Assembly (NCBI GenBank): GCA_013416485.1
Contig: JACCEO010000008.1
Location: 92,387-156,386 of the forward strand
Direction of reading: 5' to 3'
Length of the DNA stretch: 64,000 nt
Source: Alcaligenaceae bacterium
Lineage (GTDB): Bacteria > Pseudomonadota > Gammaproteobacteria > Burkholderiales > Burkholderiaceae_B
In this document: piece after piece, positions 17,998-35,477 of the stretch
Layout of the letters: each line of letters begins with the position of its first letter
Position numbering within the stretch: the first letter of the stretch is position 1
Position numbers and translations under genes: made by a program
The notes under the pieces: model-generated
What the model saw: the letters and a program-made list of their open reading frames with translations, nothing else
What the model was told of the DNA's origin: nothing
Database searches by the model: none

Positions 17998-20900
17998 TAG
18001 AATGTCCAGCGGGCATTCACATTACCAGTTAGCGACCTTTGTCCCGCGCCATACCAGTTACCGGCCACCGAAGCACCGATGGCAAAACCATCGCCGGCTT
18101 GGTAGCTTAGCCCCCCCTTCAGCCCCATAGCATCGCGGGAAACAATACTGTTTTTGGCTTCAAAGCCCAGGTGACTATACGAACTGAAATGGGCAGTTTG
18201 AGTCAACTTGTTATTTAGTAGCTCCCGGTCCCAACTTAATTGCAATGTAGCGTGCAGATCACCGCCACGCGCCAAAGGCAGACGGATATCGCTACCCACC
18301 CCTAAACTAGACTGCAAAGAACTAAAATGACTGGAAGCAACATCTAGACGGCTGGCATCGCGTCCAGACTCGCTTAAGCCAGGCCGCTTCAAATAGGTGT
18401 AGTCCAAACCAACCAAGGGACCCACACTAATGGCGTCGTTTAGCTTCCAGCGATACCCCACACCCGCCTGCAAAGTTCCTGACCAGCCCTGCCAATCAGA
18501 CTTGTTGTGGGCAGAATAGCTATCCACGCGCAAGCGCCTATCCATTCTGCCACGCTCTAACCCTATACGAGCCTGGCTGTAAGCATGCACTCCCGCTTCA
18601 GTATTGGGTGCATAAGCAGCATGCAGACCTAAGCTGAACGCTGTTGTCCTGCCTTTAGTACCCGCAGAATCCCTAGGTTTAACGGTTTGTTCGCTGGCTG
18701 CACCATGCACGCCCAACTTCCATGCGTCACTTTGACGCTCTGCCCCTAGAACTACACCATAGCTTGACGCATCGTAGGCTACATGCCCCTTGTCCTGATT
18801 TTGCCAAGACTTGCCGCCAAATGTAGCCGCAAAGCTTTGCCAACCTGCAGTATTCGCCAAGCCAGTAGTACCTGAGTAGCGCTGGCCTTTGACGATATCG
18901 GTAATTTGTCGCTCGCGATACAGGGAGCCTGAGAACATGGTGCTATAAGCGGATGGGGACAAGTGATTCAAGGCTTGTTGCACAGTGCTGCCATCGGGGT
19001 AGGAAAAGTCCAAGGCTTGAAATAAAGGCTGCATATCCTTGCCTGCCACCGCAGAAATACCATACAAAACATTCCCCACATTACGACTGTTTTGGTTATC
19101 AGCGTATTGGCTGTAGGCATGTGCCGGTCTGCTACCCTGTAAACGATACACGTTACTGCCAACACTCATCGCCTGGAAGTCCAGGGTTGGCGAAAACTTC
19201 TGGCTAGTTACTGTGTCAAAAGCACCACTACTACTTCCTGCCTGCAACCAACTAGCCGATTGGAACTGCCAATGATTGGTATACCAGTCAGGTAATGGTG
19301 CAATTATCAGCTCCCCATCCAAGTGGGCATGATCTGTCACGACCAAGGTATCGTGTGCACCCTGGGCATCGACCTCTAACACTAGGCGACCAGTCGGACC
19401 TTGAGCATAGCTGCCCTTTACTTCAATACGGCCTAAGGAGTTCCCCGGCGCGACCGTGCCATGGTTTACAAAGCTATTGGCGCCATCCGTAATTGTGTAA
19501 CTGCTACTGCCACCCAACGCCGCCCCAGGGGCCACATCAACACGGTTGACGGCGTGATCTCCATTCAACGAGGTAATCCCACCCAAAGCCGCTAAGGCAA
19601 TATTGTCCCCCTGGATGTTGCCCTGGTAGTAAAGCCTGAACGCATCATCCACTTGCTGGGTGGCTTGACCTAGTGAGTCGGCGGCTTTACCAAATGTTAA
19701 GTTAGTCAGGCGTAGCTGATTATTCCCGTCAAACTGTTTGTACTGTGAATAAATGTCTCCCTGTATCTGGGCGCCACGCATAATATTGATGTTATTAACC
19801 AAAGCATTATCGGACATGAAAATAGCTGCTGCGCTGCCGCTTAGGCTACCTGTCAGATCAAAGCGCTCGACCAAGGCGCCATTCAATTCTTGGCTTAGTT
19901 CTGTGCTGCCATTATGTATAAACGAGCCTCGGTAATCAGGGCCTCGATCGACAGAATCATTACCCATAGCGTTATTACCGAAATCAAAACTTACGGCAAT
20001 ACCGCCCTTACCGGTTGCTTGCACATCGCCACGTTGGATTAGCGTATGGTCTTTACCATACGCAAACATCACACCACGGCCATTGATGCCATTTGCATGG
20101 ACTTTAATGCCAGGATTCACGGTGATGCTGTTGGCACTGCCATCTACCCGTATGCCAGCCCCACCCACACCTACGGTCAACAAGTCTGCTTGCTGTAACA
20201 AGGCATTGTTGCTGCCATACACATGCAACCCCAGCCCCAGGGTTGATGTGTTGTACTGCCCTGGTATATAGGCTGTACCCGTAGCGTCGCGCTGGAAAAA
20301 CCCATGCGTATTAACAATAGTTTTGCCATCACCATATACGGAGTACCCATAGAAATTACGACGATCTATTCCATACCCCATGTCTTGCAACATGGCCAAT
20401 TCCGCTTCAAGAAAATTCGTGTAATTGCGATAGCTTTGATGGCTCATTAAGCTGTTTTTCAGTTCGCTATGGCTCATGGAATCGTCTAGATTATCTACCC
20501 CCCCGATACGCAGCGGTATGCCTACCATTGCACCATCCAGCACCCGCTCTACCTGTGGACCCGTAAAGTAGCCCTTGTTGTTACGCACATCAAAACTATC
20601 CGCATCATAGGGATTACTGCAAGAAGCACACAGCACAAGCTGGTCAGGCTTGGGGGCATTGCCATTATCATCACGCATGTGAATGTCAAAGGTATTTAAC
20701 TCGGAATCAAAGCGCAGCTTGTCAATGGTGCCGTCTAAGTTCATAGAGTTCAAGAAACCAAGGCCATGAGCTAATTCGTGAAATGCAACTGCGGTCGTAT
20801 CGATTTCACTGCCTTGTACGCGCGGCAACTGCGAGGGCAAAATAGTGGGTAATGTATCCCAATTCATAAGTCCCATAAAAAACATACCGTGGGAATCGTA

Positions 20901-21299
20901 GTCCAAGGTATCAATCTGATGTCCTTGCAAAATGGCCTGAATCCCTGACATGGTGATATCACCGATCTCGTAAGGGTCACTTCCCCCTGCGGCATTGCCC
21001 GGCATATCTGTGGAACCTACATTCACCAATGCAGGAAGTTCTCCTGGTACCGGAGTAATCAGCTCAGCCCAATAGCGTAAGGCCTCTGCAATTTTTGCCT
21101 TTTGTAGCTGACTAAGATTCCAAGTGCTTTCCATGGCCGTATCGCCTACCACCGTAAAAGTCCCATCACCTACCTCATAGAAACGGATATCAAACATATG
21201 CGTTCCATCGGGACGGTAAATTGGCTGAATTTCTATGGCTGACAAGGGATACGCGGGTAAGGCCAACGCAAGTGCAACAACTATTTTGCCGAGTTTCAT
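17997..21299 (-). CDS. autotransporter with N-terminal zinc-metalloprotease motif
   Basis: The 1100-residue protein has a Sec signal peptide (1 to about 21, cleaved near PLSA), a long passenger and a C-terminal beta-barrel (about residues 815-1100) ending in ARWTF with the terminal Phe required for outer-membrane assembly. Residues 174-182 read HELAHGLGF, the HExxHxxG zinc-protease core with H174, E175 and H178; the usual third metzincin ligand position is Asn here. Paired cysteines sit in CASC near 224. The central passenger (about 320-740) has repeating short strands with G, N and V, expected for a beta-helix. It therefore looks like a secreted or surface-held protease. Most characterised autotransporter proteases are serine proteases. 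It is divergent from the hisD-like gene and sits next to tRNA-Ser. Confidence 0.88.
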   Translation of the reverse strand: MKLGKIVVALALALPAYPLSAIEIQPIYRPDGTHMFDIRFYEVGDGTFTVVGDTAMESTWNLSQLQKAKIAEALRYWAELITPVPGELPALVNVGSTDMPGNAAGGSDPYEIGDITMSGIQAILQGHQIDTLDYDSHGMFFMGLMNWDTLPTILPSQLPRVQGSEIDTTAVAFHELAHGLGFLNSMNLDGTIDKLRFDSELNTFDIHMRDDNGNAPKPDQLVLCASCSNPYDADSFDVRNNKGYFTGPQVERVLDGAMVGIPLRIGGVDNLDDSMSHSELKNSLMSHQSYRNYTNFLEAELAMLQDMGYGIDRRNFYGYSVYGDGKTIVNTHGFFQRDATGTAYIPGQYNTSTLGLGLHVYGSNNALLQQADLLTVGVGGAGIRVDGSANSITVNPGIKVHANGINGRGVMFAYGKDHTLIQRGDVQATGKGGIAVSFDFGNNAMGNDSVDRGPDYRGSFIHNGSTELSQELNGALVERFDLTGSLSGSAAAIFMSDNALVNNINIMRGAQIQGDIYSQYKQFDGNNQLRLTNLTFGKAADSLGQATQQVDDAFRLYYQGNIQGDNIALAALGGITSLNGDHAVNRVDVAPGAALGGSSSYTITDGANSFVNHGTVAPGNSLGRIEVKGSYAQGPTGRLVLEVDAQGAHDTLVVTDHAHLDGELIIAPLPDWYTNHWQFQSASWLQAGSSSGAFDTVTSQKFSPTLDFQAMSVGSNVYRLQGSRPAHAYSQYADNQNSRNVGNVLYGISAVAGKDMQPLFQALDFSYPDGSTVQQALNHLSPSAYSTMFSGSLYRERQITDIVKGQRYSGTTGLANTAGWQSFAATFGGKSWQNQDKGHVAYDASSYGVVLGAERQSDAWKLGVHGAASEQTVKPRDSAGTKGRTTAFSLGLHAAYAPNTEAGVHAYSQARIGLERGRMDRRLRVDSYSAHNKSDWQGWSGTLQAGVGYRWKLNDAISVGPLVGLDYTYLKRPGLSESGRDASRLDVASSHFSSLQSSLGVGSDIRLPLARGGDLHATLQLSWDRELLNNKLTQTAHFSSYSHLGFEAKNSIVSRDAMGLKGGLSYQAGDGFAIGASVAGNWYGAGQRSLTGNVNARWTF

Positions 21300-21433
21300 A
21301 ATTAAGGTAATCCTATGTGTGCTGCACTTGCAATAACAAGCACCAAAAATCGTAATAACGCTTTGATAAAAGCCAGAGCAAAAATATAAACTATTTCTGT
21401 ATATATGTTACTAGTTATTAATTTCAATATGAC

Positions 21434-21449
21434 TTGCAAGCGCTTGCAA
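21434..21449. promoter_or_regulatory. LacI-type operator O1
   Basis: The perfect 16-bp palindrome TTGCAAGCGCTTGCAA has the central CG and length typical of LacI/GalR-family operators. Its first TTGCAA can also serve as a -35 hexamer, 18 bp from a -10-like TATGCT (21458-21463). An identical copy lies 60 bp downstream. A LacI-family gene is the second gene of the operon that follows. Confidence 0.8.
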
Positions 21450-21463
21450 TATCATCGTATGCT
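21434..21463 (+). promoter_or_regulatory. candidate promoter of the hisD-like/lacI operon
   Basis: TTGCAA (21434-21439), an 18-bp spacer and TATGCT (21458-21463). Each hexamer matches the sigma-70 consensus at four of six positions. Overlap of the -35 with operator O1 would make repressor binding block RNA polymerase directly. Confidence 0.4.
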
Positions 21464-21493
21464 TTAACTAATTCAGTCCCGCTACACATGGAC

Positions 21494-21509
21494 TTGCAAG
21501 CGCTTGCAA
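21494..21509. promoter_or_regulatory. LacI-type operator O2
   Basis: Second exact copy of TTGCAAGCGCTTGCAA, with the same GAC flank on the left as O1. It lies 17 bp upstream of the hisD-like start, probably in the 5' untranslated region. Centre-to-centre distance to O1 is 60 bp, compatible with looping or cooperative binding. Confidence 0.8.
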
Positions 21510-21526
21510 ACATCTAAGGAACCCTA

Positions 21527-22852
21527 ATGACTATCCGATACCTAAAACAGGGCAAAGACGCCCTTGCCATTGCCGAGGCAGACGCTAAAGTGCGCGCCAC
21601 GGTAGAAACCATACTGAATGATATTGAAAAGCGCGGTGACGACGCCGTGCGCGAGCTATCTCAGAAATTCGACAACTGGTCTCCGTCGCAGTTTCAGTTG
21701 AGTCAGGCAGATATTGAAAAAGCCATTAAACAACTGTCACCACGTGAAATCGAAGACATACAGTTCGCTCAGACTCAAGTCAGGCGCTTTGCTGAAATTC
21801 AGCGTAAGTCCATGCAAGATGTAGAAGTCGAAACCATACCCGGCGTCGTCTTGGGGCATAAACACATACCCGTAAATGCTGTGGGTTGCTATGTGCCTGG
21901 CGGAAAGTACCCGATGATCGCATCAGCACACATGAGCGTACTGACTTCGAAAGTGGCTGGCGTCAAGCGCATAGTCTCCACCGCGCCACCCTTTCAGGGC
22001 TCACCCCATCCTGCCATCGTCGCTGCCATGCATTTTGCTGGTGCCAATGAAATCCTGGTGTTAGGTGGTATTCAAGCCGTTGGCGCTATGGCACTGGGCA
22101 CAGAGTCCATTGCAGCTGTCGATATGCTGGTGGGTCCAGGCAATATGTTCGTCGCAGAGGCAAAGCGACAGCTATTTGGACGTGTCGGCATCGACTTATT
22201 TGCAGGCCCTACCGAAACACTGGTAATTGCCGACAGCACTGCCGACGCCGAAATGTGCGCCATTGACCTACTGGGACAAGCCGAACACGGCCCCACCTCA
22301 CCCGCCATATTACTGACCAACGACGAAGAACTAGGTCGTGCCACACTGATGGAAATAGAGCGCCAGCTTACTATATTGCCCACTGCTGACATTGCCCGCG
22401 TCGCTTGGGCCGACTATGGTGCGGTCATCGTCTGCGACACCATAGACGAAATGATAGAAAAGGCCGATGAACTAGCCTTTGAACACGTTCAAGTGCTGAC
22501 CGAGAACCCTGATATTTTCTTGGACCGTATGACGAACTATGGTGCCCTATTCCTGGGCCCCCGCACCAATGTATCGTTTGGCGATAAAGTCATAGGCACC
22601 AACCACACCCTGCCTACCAAACGCAGTGCACGCTACACAGGCGGTCTGTGGGTCGGGAAATTTCTGAAAACTTGTACGTATCAGCGGATCACCACCGATG
22701 AGGCTGCCGTGCAAATGGGTGAATATGGTTCACGCCTATGTCACATGGAAAACTTTGCTGGCCACGGTGAACAAGCCAATCTACGTATTCGCCGCTATGG
22801 CAACCGCCCCGACTTGCCCTGGTATCAACCCGTTGTAGACACCACCGCTTAA
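21527..22852 (+). CDS. histidinol dehydrogenase-like NAD-dependent dehydrogenase (HpsN-like)
   Basis: This zinc-dependent dehydrogenase belongs to the HisD superfamily, whose members oxidise an alcohol to an acid in two NAD-linked steps. Positions equivalent to the HisD zinc ligands are kept: Gln251 and His254 (GQAEHGP), Asp353 ([10 protein letters not shown]) and His413 (ENFAGHG). The catalytic pair Glu319-His320 (AFEHVQV) is also present. The post-histidine sequence is GPTSPA instead of the Asp found in biosynthetic HisD, and the gene is not with other his genes. It resembles the group containing sulfopropanediol 3-dehydrogenase HpsN, so a catabolic role on another hydroxy compound is inferred. 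The ATG has AAGGA upstream and lies just after two LacI-type operators. It overlaps lacI by 1 nt (TAATG). Confidence 0.85.
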   Translation: MTIRYLKQGKDALAIAEADAKVRATVETILNDIEKRGDDAVRELSQKFDNWSPSQFQLSQADIEKAIKQLSPREIEDIQFAQTQVRRFAEIQRKSMQDVEVETIPGVVLGHKHIPVNAVGCYVPGGKYPMIASAHMSVLTSKVAGVKRIVSTAPPFQGSPHPAIVAAMHFAGANEILVLGGIQAVGAMALGTESIAAVDMLVGPGNMFVAEAKRQLFGRVGIDLFAGPTETLVIADSTADAEMCAIDLLGQAEHGPTSPAILLTNDEELGRATLMEIERQLTILPTADIARVAWADYGAVIVCDTIDEMIEKADELAFEHVQVLTENPDIFLDRMTNYGALFLGPRTNVSFGDKVIGTNHTLPTKRSARYTGGLWVGKFLKTCTYQRITTDEAAVQMGEYGSRLCHMENFAGHGEQANLRIRRYGNRPDLPWYQPVVDTTA

Positions 22853-23871
22853 TGAGTAAAAGCACCCCCACCCTGTCCGATGTTGCTGCCCTGGCAGGGG
22901 TCAGCACATCGGCCGTTAGTCGAACGTTTACTCCTGGTGCCAGTGCCAGTCAGGAAACTCGCCGCCGCGTACTTGCTGCAGCAGAACAATTAAGCTATCG
23001 GCCCAATGCCGTTGCGCGCACCTTATCGACCCGTAAATCACGCATGATCGCCGTGGTCGTTTCTTATCTGGAAAATCAGTTCTACCCTAGTGTCATACAA
23101 GCCTTGGCACAACAATTACAAGCTCACGGCTACCATCTTTTGCTATTCATCAGTGATGACCACACAAGCAAAGACAACGACACCGACGCCTTACTGCTAG
23201 ATATTTTGCAATACCAAGTCGATGGCATCGTTTTGGCCAGCACTACACTATCATCCGGATTAGCAGCACGCTGCCACGCTGCTGGCATTCCTGTAGTGCT
23301 ATTTAACCGGACCGCAAATGTCGCTGACGTTAGTACCGTGACATCAGATAACTATCAGGGCGGAAAGCAAGCTGCGCGGTTACTACTGGAAGGCGGTGCA
23401 CGCCGCATCAGCTATATTGCTGGTCTGGAAGACTCGTCCACCAGCCAACAACGGGAAGCCGGCATGTTGGCCGAACTTGAAGCACAGGGTACCATCTTAT
23501 ACCAGCGTGCTTCAGGCGAATACCAGCTTGAATCCGCTGCCCAGGCCACTAGAAAGTTGTTTGACACCAGTAGTAACGACCGGCCCGATGCCGTGTTCGT
23601 GGGCAATGACCATATGGCGTTTGCCGTCATGGATGTATTGCGTAACGAACTGGGCTTACGCATCCCCCAAGACGTTCAAGTCGTGGGCTTTGACGACGTA
23701 CCTCAAGCCAGTTGGGGCGGCTACCAACTAAGTACCATCGCACAAGATGCCACCGCCATGATACTGGCCACTGTAACAACACTACTCGATCAAATTACGT
23801 CACCGCCACCCACGTCACCACGCCACGTGGTTACCCCCATCACGGTCATCAAACGCGCTACAACCCATTAA
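22852..23871 (+). CDS. LacI-family transcriptional regulator
   Basis: The 339-residue protein has an N-terminal LacI helix-turn-helix (LSDVAALAGVSTSAVSRTF, about residues 8-26), a hinge helix region (RPNAVARTLSTRKS, about 52-65) and a periplasmic-binding-like effector domain with VDGIVLAST, GAEDSS-like GLEDSSTSQQREAG and VVGFDDVP. It is translationally coupled to the hisD-like gene. It most probably binds the two TTGCAAGCGCTTGCAA palindromes upstream and so controls its own operon. The inducer is unknown, but by analogy it would be a substrate or intermediate of the pathway. Confidence 0.92.
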   Translation: MSKSTPTLSDVAALAGVSTSAVSRTFTPGASASQETRRRVLAAAEQLSYRPNAVARTLSTRKSRMIAVVVSYLENQFYPSVIQALAQQLQAHGYHLLLFISDDHTSKDNDTDALLLDILQYQVDGIVLASTTLSSGLAARCHAAGIPVVLFNRTANVADVSTVTSDNYQGGKQAARLLLEGGARRISYIAGLEDSSTSQQREAGMLAELEAQGTILYQRASGEYQLESAAQATRKLFDTSSNDRPDAVFVGNDHMAFAVMDVLRNELGLRIPQDVQVVGFDDVPQASWGGYQLSTIAQDATAMILATVTTLLDQITSPPPTSPRHVVTPITVIKRATTH

Positions 23872-23887
23872 GTACTAACACTATGTG

Positions 23888-23917
23888 TTGACACGCCCCT
23901 CCTCTAGGCAATACCAT
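23888..23917 (+). promoter_or_regulatory. candidate promoter for the permease-molybdoenzyme genes
   Basis: A perfect -35 TTGACA (23888-23893) is followed after 18 bp by TACCAT (23912-23917, four of six). It lies in the 180-bp gap between lacI and the permease gene, so the second half of the locus may have its own start. No copy of the LacI palindrome was seen in this gap. Confidence 0.4.
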
Positions 23918-24051
23918 GCTTGTAGCCATAAGAAAGAACGATGTTCTGAATTATGAAACGGTAATATTTTATAAAAAAGCAAATTAAAAATGATCAGCTA
24001 TACCCATGGATAGGGTAGGAATTGATTTTTGCAGCACCGTAGGAGACAAAA

Positions 24052-25476
24052 ATGTCCAATCTTAAAAAAGCAATTAGCCCAGCCGCACTGATATCCATTG
24101 GTGCAGCAGGTGTTATCGGTTCAAGCTGGTTATATCTAGGCAGTTCATTTTTTGCCGAATTTGGGGCTGGGGGCACCATACTGGGGTTTGCGGTAGCCAC
24201 CATACTGGCATCCTTTGTAGCCATGTCGTATAGCTGGTTCGCCTCGCAGTTTCCTAGGGCAGGTGGTGAAGTCGTTTACGTGTTTGTCGCCGGGAATCGG
24301 CTGCTAGGGTATACCGTTGGCTGGCTGCTAATTGGCACCTTCACCGCCTTAGCCGCGTTTTACTTTACTGCCACGGCAAGGCTGCTTAGTACCGTTTGGC
24401 CACAACTGAACTCGTTCCCGATGTATTCCATAGGGGGATCCGATGTTTACCTGCCAGCTATTATTATTGGACTAGCCCTTAGCCTATTCATTTTTTTCGT
24501 GAACTGGCTGGGCGCAGCCATTAGCGCTAAAACCGAATTGCTTTTGTTTGCCGCTATGGTGGTATTGGCTGGTTTTGTTGTGGTTGCTGGTTTTTCCAGC
24601 GGCAGCGTAGAAAACTTTTGGCCGCTATTTGACGCTGAACTAACCGGACGCGGCAATGTGTCCAACATCTTAAGCTTTGTATTACCCGCAATGGCGTTTA
24701 TGACAGGCTTCAGTGTGGTTGCCATCATGGCTGAAGAAGCCACCAGTTCACCACGACGCATAGGTCAAATCATTGTTTGGTCGGTGGTCATCGCGGGTTT
24801 GTTTTATATTATTGTCTTAACCGCTACAGCGTGGGTGCTACCTTGGCAAGATATTGCCAAAATGACCAATGGCACCATAGAAGCCTTTGACGTGGCTGGC
24901 ATGCCCATCATTTCAACGGCTGCCTTTGTTATTGGGGTTTTAGGTTTATTTACTACCTTTATCGCCGTGTTTTCGGCGTCTGCGCGCATCATGGTCGCCT
25001 TGGCCAGAATTGAACTCTTCCCCAAAGTATTTGCCACCGTCGACAAAAAAAGTGGCGCTCCTCGTGCCGCATTAACATTCACCCTGATAATTGGTATTGC
25101 TTTAGGGTTGTTAGGTCCAGGCGCCTTGGTTTGGTTTCTTAACACTATGGGTGTTTACATTGGCATAGTCTGGGCCATCAGTATCTGGTCATACTACCGT
25201 ATGCCTATCATCAACAAAACACTAAAAGATGGCTCATCCACACCAAAACGCAGTATTTTCCCTGCCATAGGTGGTATTGCCGCCATTGCCATCGTATTGG
25301 CTGCTTTGCTGCCTTTCAGTCCAACCGCACTTACCTCGCCCTATGAGTACCTAATCGTGCTTGGGTGGTTTGGATTGGGCTTACTGATTTATCTGTTTTC
25401 ACCTAAGAAAATGACTCGTAAAGAATCATTAAAAGCATTGCTAGGTGAGTTCTATGACGAAGAGCATATAAAGTAG
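24052..25476 (+). CDS. APC-family amino acid/organic compound permease
   Basis: The 474-residue product consists of about 12 hydrophobic segments. The first carries the APC-type helix break in ISIGAAGVIGSSWLYLG (about residues 15-31), where the substrate amino and carboxyl groups bind in known APC transporters. FPRAGGEVVYVF (about 67-78) is the family's second conserved stretch. A good AGGAGA site lies 6 nt before the ATG. It lies between the lacI gene and a molybdoenzyme gene (13-nt gap), so it likely imports the compound that this locus degrades. The substrate cannot be read from the sequence. Confidence 0.88.
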   Translation: MSNLKKAISPAALISIGAAGVIGSSWLYLGSSFFAEFGAGGTILGFAVATILASFVAMSYSWFASQFPRAGGEVVYVFVAGNRLLGYTVGWLLIGTFTALAAFYFTATARLLSTVWPQLNSFPMYSIGGSDVYLPAIIIGLALSLFIFFVNWLGAAISAKTELLLFAAMVVLAGFVVVAGFSSGSVENFWPLFDAELTGRGNVSNILSFVLPAMAFMTGFSVVAIMAEEATSSPRRIGQIIVWSVVIAGLFYIIVLTATAWVLPWQDIAKMTNGTIEAFDVAGMPIISTAAFVIGVLGLFTTFIAVFSASARIMVALARIELFPKVFATVDKKSGAPRAALTFTLIIGIALGLLGPGALVWFLNTMGVYIGIVWAISIWSYYRMPIINKTLKDGSSTPKRSIFPAIGGIAAIAIVLAALLPFSPTALTSPYEYLIVLGWFGLGLLIYLFSPKKMTRKESLKALLGEFYDEEHIK

Positions 25477-25489
25477 GCCCCCCTTATCT

Positions 25490-30595
<5,106 letters not shown>

Positions 30596-30598
30596 GTC

Positions 30599-31231
30599 TT
30601 ACATCTGGACCACATCCACGCCGGGCGGAGGTGTAAACGTGAATTCGCTAGCCGATAAGGTCGGGTTGACCACTATATTATTCAAGGTGATACGGGTGGT
30701 TTGCCCAAAGGAGTCCAATAAATCCAGACGTACCGGCAAACCCTGCTGGAAACTGATATCCACATAACTGAAACCCGCGTCCGCGTTACGTGGTGTAGCG
30801 CGCATATGGTCCAAACCGTCTTTAGTGGGCAGATCAACCAAAGTAAAGGCATCTTCCAACACCCCAGAACCAAACAAGATAGCTGCTGGCGAGGCCCCTA
30901 TCGATTGGTCAACTGGACGCTGAGTAACTTGGGCCAAGTCAGGATCGTATTGATAAACCTGCTTGCCATCTGACAAGATCAATTGTTCATAAGGTTTTTT
31001 CACATCCCAGCGAAACTGCCCTGGACGCTTAAAAGCAAACGTGCCGTTTTGCCCATTCTGGGCGGCATCGGGCGTAGCCAAGCGTTGCTGCTGAAACTGC
31101 CCCGTCGCTGCTGGCACTTTGCTAATAAACTGCCGTAGCTGTTCAGTGGCGCTAGCGGACCACGCCAACGCTGGACTGCTAGCCAGCAAGACCGCGACCA
31201 AGCCGTATTTAACTTTTATAAGTAATTGCAT
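30599..31231 (-). CDS. lolA: outer-membrane lipoprotein carrier protein LolA
   Basis: LolA ferries lipoproteins through the periplasm from LolCDE to LolB. The 210-residue protein has a signal peptide (basic [10 protein letters not shown], a hydrophobic stretch, cleavage near ALAWSA). The mature part carries [27 protein letters not shown] and [18 protein letters not shown], which form the open beta-barrel typical of LolA. It lies between ftsK and rarA on the same strand, the conserved arrangement. Confidence 0.93.
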   Translation of the reverse strand: MQLLIKVKYGLVAVLLASSPALAWSASATEQLRQFISKVPAATGQFQQQRLATPDAAQNGQNGTFAFKRPGQFRWDVKKPYEQLILSDGKQVYQYDPDLAQVTQRPVDQSIGASPAAILFGSGVLEDAFTLVDLPTKDGLDHMRATPRNADAGFSYVDISFQQGLPVRLDLLDSFGQTTRITLNNIVVNPTLSASEFTFTPPPGVDVVQM

Positions 31232-31270
31232 CTGTGTACACCTTGCTATGGCAATTTATAAAGCACGTGC

Positions 31271-33634
31271 CTAATCGGCATCAGCGGTATTGCCGACAGG
31301 CACCAATATTTCACGGTTGCCATTGGACTGCATGGGAGAGACCACACCAGACTGTTCCATTTGCTCTAGCAAACGGGCAGCCCGGTTATAGCCCACACGT
31401 AAATAACGTTGTACTGACGATATAGAAGACCGTCGATTTTTTAAAACAAAATCTACAGCCTGGTCATATAAAGGGTCAGATTCCGCATCGGCAAAGCCAG
31501 TTACCCCACCCACACCATCGCCAGTTTCACCTTCAACCGTGCCATCCAGCAGGCCTTCAACATAGTTGGGTTCGCCCTGTAATTTCAGGGCGTCTACTAC
31601 GCGGTGAACCTCGTCGTCGTGCACAAAAGCGCCATGCACCCGGTTAGGTAGACCTGAACCCGGTGGCATGTACAGCATATCGCCCTGGCCCAGCAACGTT
31701 TCTGCGCCCATTTGATCCAAAATTGTGCGTGAGTCAATTTTTGACGAGACCTGAAAAGCAATACGTGTCGGTATATTTGCCTTGATCAAGCCAGTAATGA
31801 CATCCACGCTAGGGCGCTGGGTAGCTAGTATCAGGTGTATGCCTGCTGCCCTGGCTTTTTGTGCCAAGCGAGCAATCAACTCTTCAATTTTCTTACCTAC
31901 CACCATCATCAGGTCGGCCAATTCATCAATAACGACGACAATTTTAGGTAATGTTGTCAAGGGCTCTGGCGCATCGGGGGTCAATGAAAATGGGTTCGGT
32001 ATGGGCTGCTCGTTTTTGATGGCTTCGCGAATTTTAGCGTTATAGCCAGCCAGATTACGGACCCCCATCTTACTTAGCAAACGATAGCGTTTTTCCATTT
32101 CAGCCACGCACCAGTTCAGGGCATTAGCCGCGTGACGCATATCGGTTACCACAGGTGCCAGCAAATGCGGTATGCCTTCGTAAACGCTCATTTCAAGCAT
32201 TTTTGGGTCGATAAGTATTAAACGCACCTGATTGGCATCTGCCTTGTAGAGCAAGGACAGAATCATGGCGTTGATACCCACGGACTTACCCGATCCAGTA
32301 GTACCCGCTACCAGCAAGTGTGGCATTTTTGCCAGATCGGCCACGACAGGATTACCTGCAATGTCTTTGCCTAGCGCCATCGTTAGCATGGACGAGCTGG
32401 CATGGTAGGTTTGCGAACCTATGATCTCTGACAGGTTCACCATTTGACGCCTGGGGTTAGGTAGTTCCAACCCCATCAGATTTTTACCTGGTATGGTTTC
32501 TACCACCCGTATGCTAACCAAGCTAAGCGCCCTAGCCAGATCCTTGGCCAGGTTCACGATTTGGCTGCCCTTAACACCGGTAGCCGGTTCGATTTCATAA
32601 CGTGTAATAACTGGCCCTGCCTGGGCTGCCACCACGGTTACCTTGACACCAAAGTCAGATAGCTTTTTTTCGATCAGGCGCGAGGTAAATTCTATGGTTT
32701 CTGCCGATACGGTTTCAGGCCGTTCACCCGGCATGTCCAATAAACTGATCGCGGGCAGGTCTCCTGAGCTGCCTGAATCTATGGGTGCAGTAAATAGTAT
32801 TTGTTGACGCTCTTTTTCAACCCTGGCCGATTTAGGCACTACAGTCACCGCGGGTTCTATGCGTACAGGCTGGTCGTGGACCAGCGCTTCTTGTTTGGCA
32901 ACTACCGTGACATCGCGCTTGGCTTTACTAAGTTGACCAACCTTACGGTCTTCGTAAGCTGCTTTTAGTTCCAATGCTCGCTTCAAGGATTTTTCAAGAA
33001 ACGTACCTACCCGTTCCGAAACATTTAGCCAGGAAAAACGGAAAAACAAGCTAGCACCTACAGCCACCAACACCAAGAGCAGCAAGGTACAACCTGCCGT
33101 GCCCAAAGCGGCTTCCAGGAAGTCAGCCAGCAAATGCCCTAGCTGCCCACCCGCGCCAGCTGGCAGCCCAGCTGCCATGCCTGTTTGTTTGAACCGTAAG
33201 GCTTCCAAGCCCATAACGCCTAAAAACAACAAGAAAAACCCTATGCCCACTTCCCAGTGGACGCGCGGCAAGGTTTGTTCCTTAGTCTTGGGCAGCAGCA
33301 AACTGGTCAGGCGATAAAAGCCCAGAACGACGCGCTGCACCAGCAGAACCACCCATAACCAAGCAGAAAAGCCGAACAGAAACAGCAGGAAGTCGGAAAT
33401 ATGTGCCCCCAGCGTTCCCCCGCGATTCAAGGTCGAGGCCGCTTCGACGGAATGGGACCACGCCGGATCGACTGGGTTCCAGCTGACCAGCACTAAGGTC
33501 AACCATGCTGCCAATGCAGCGAACAGTATCCAGCGTGCTTCCCGAAGTAAACCCGACAGCTTTGACTGCAAGGGCGAAGGTCCGTTTCGCACGTTTCGTG
33601 AGGACCGTGGAGATGTAGCAGGTATTCTAGCCAT
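31271..33634 (-). CDS. ftsK: DNA translocase FtsK
   Basis: FtsK couples division to chromosome dimer resolution by pumping DNA toward dif. The ATG at 33634 (787 aa) is preferred; the longer frame would overlap the divergent trxB region. Four or five N-terminal membrane segments lie within residues about 30-190, followed by a short linker and the motor: Walker [13 protein letters not shown] and Walker [14 protein letters not shown]. The C-terminal gamma winged-helix domain ([20 protein letters not shown] onwards) binds KOPS sequences and XerD. The linker is short compared with E. coli. It is upstream of lolA. Confidence 0.95.
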   Translation of the reverse strand: MARIPATSPRSSRNVRNGPSPLQSKLSGLLREARWILFAALAAWLTLVLVSWNPVDPAWSHSVEAASTLNRGGTLGAHISDFLLFLFGFSAWLWVVLLVQRVVLGFYRLTSLLLPKTKEQTLPRVHWEVGIGFFLLFLGVMGLEALRFKQTGMAAGLPAGAGGQLGHLLADFLEAALGTAGCTLLLLVLVAVGASLFFRFSWLNVSERVGTFLEKSLKRALELKAAYEDRKVGQLSKAKRDVTVVAKQEALVHDQPVRIEPAVTVVPKSARVEKERQQILFTAPIDSGSSGDLPAISLLDMPGERPETVSAETIEFTSRLIEKKLSDFGVKVTVVAAQAGPVITRYEIEPATGVKGSQIVNLAKDLARALSLVSIRVVETIPGKNLMGLELPNPRRQMVNLSEIIGSQTYHASSSMLTMALGKDIAGNPVVADLAKMPHLLVAGTTGSGKSVGINAMILSLLYKADANQVRLILIDPKMLEMSVYEGIPHLLAPVVTDMRHAANALNWCVAEMEKRYRLLSKMGVRNLAGYNAKIREAIKNEQPIPNPFSLTPDAPEPLTTLPKIVVVIDELADLMMVVGKKIEELIARLAQKARAAGIHLILATQRPSVDVITGLIKANIPTRIAFQVSSKIDSRTILDQMGAETLLGQGDMLYMPPGSGLPNRVHGAFVHDDEVHRVVDALKLQGEPNYVEGLLDGTVEGETGDGVGGVTGFADAESDPLYDQAVDFVLKNRRSSISSVQRYLRVGYNRAARLLEQMEQSGVVSPMQSNGNREILVPVGNTADAD

Positions 33635-33647
33635 AGACTCATTATAA

Positions 33648-35439
<1,792 letters not shown>

Positions 35440-35444
35440 CCATG

Positions 35445-35477
35445 AAAAAAGCCAGCGATTGTGTCGCTGGCTTTTTT
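35445..35477 (+). terminator. rho-independent terminator after trxB-smr
   Basis: AAAAAAGCCAGCGA and TCGCTGGCTTTTTT form a perfect 14-bp dyad with a 5-nt loop, 5 nt beyond the smr stop. The remaining sequence up to 35677 shows no supportable gene. Confidence 0.92.
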
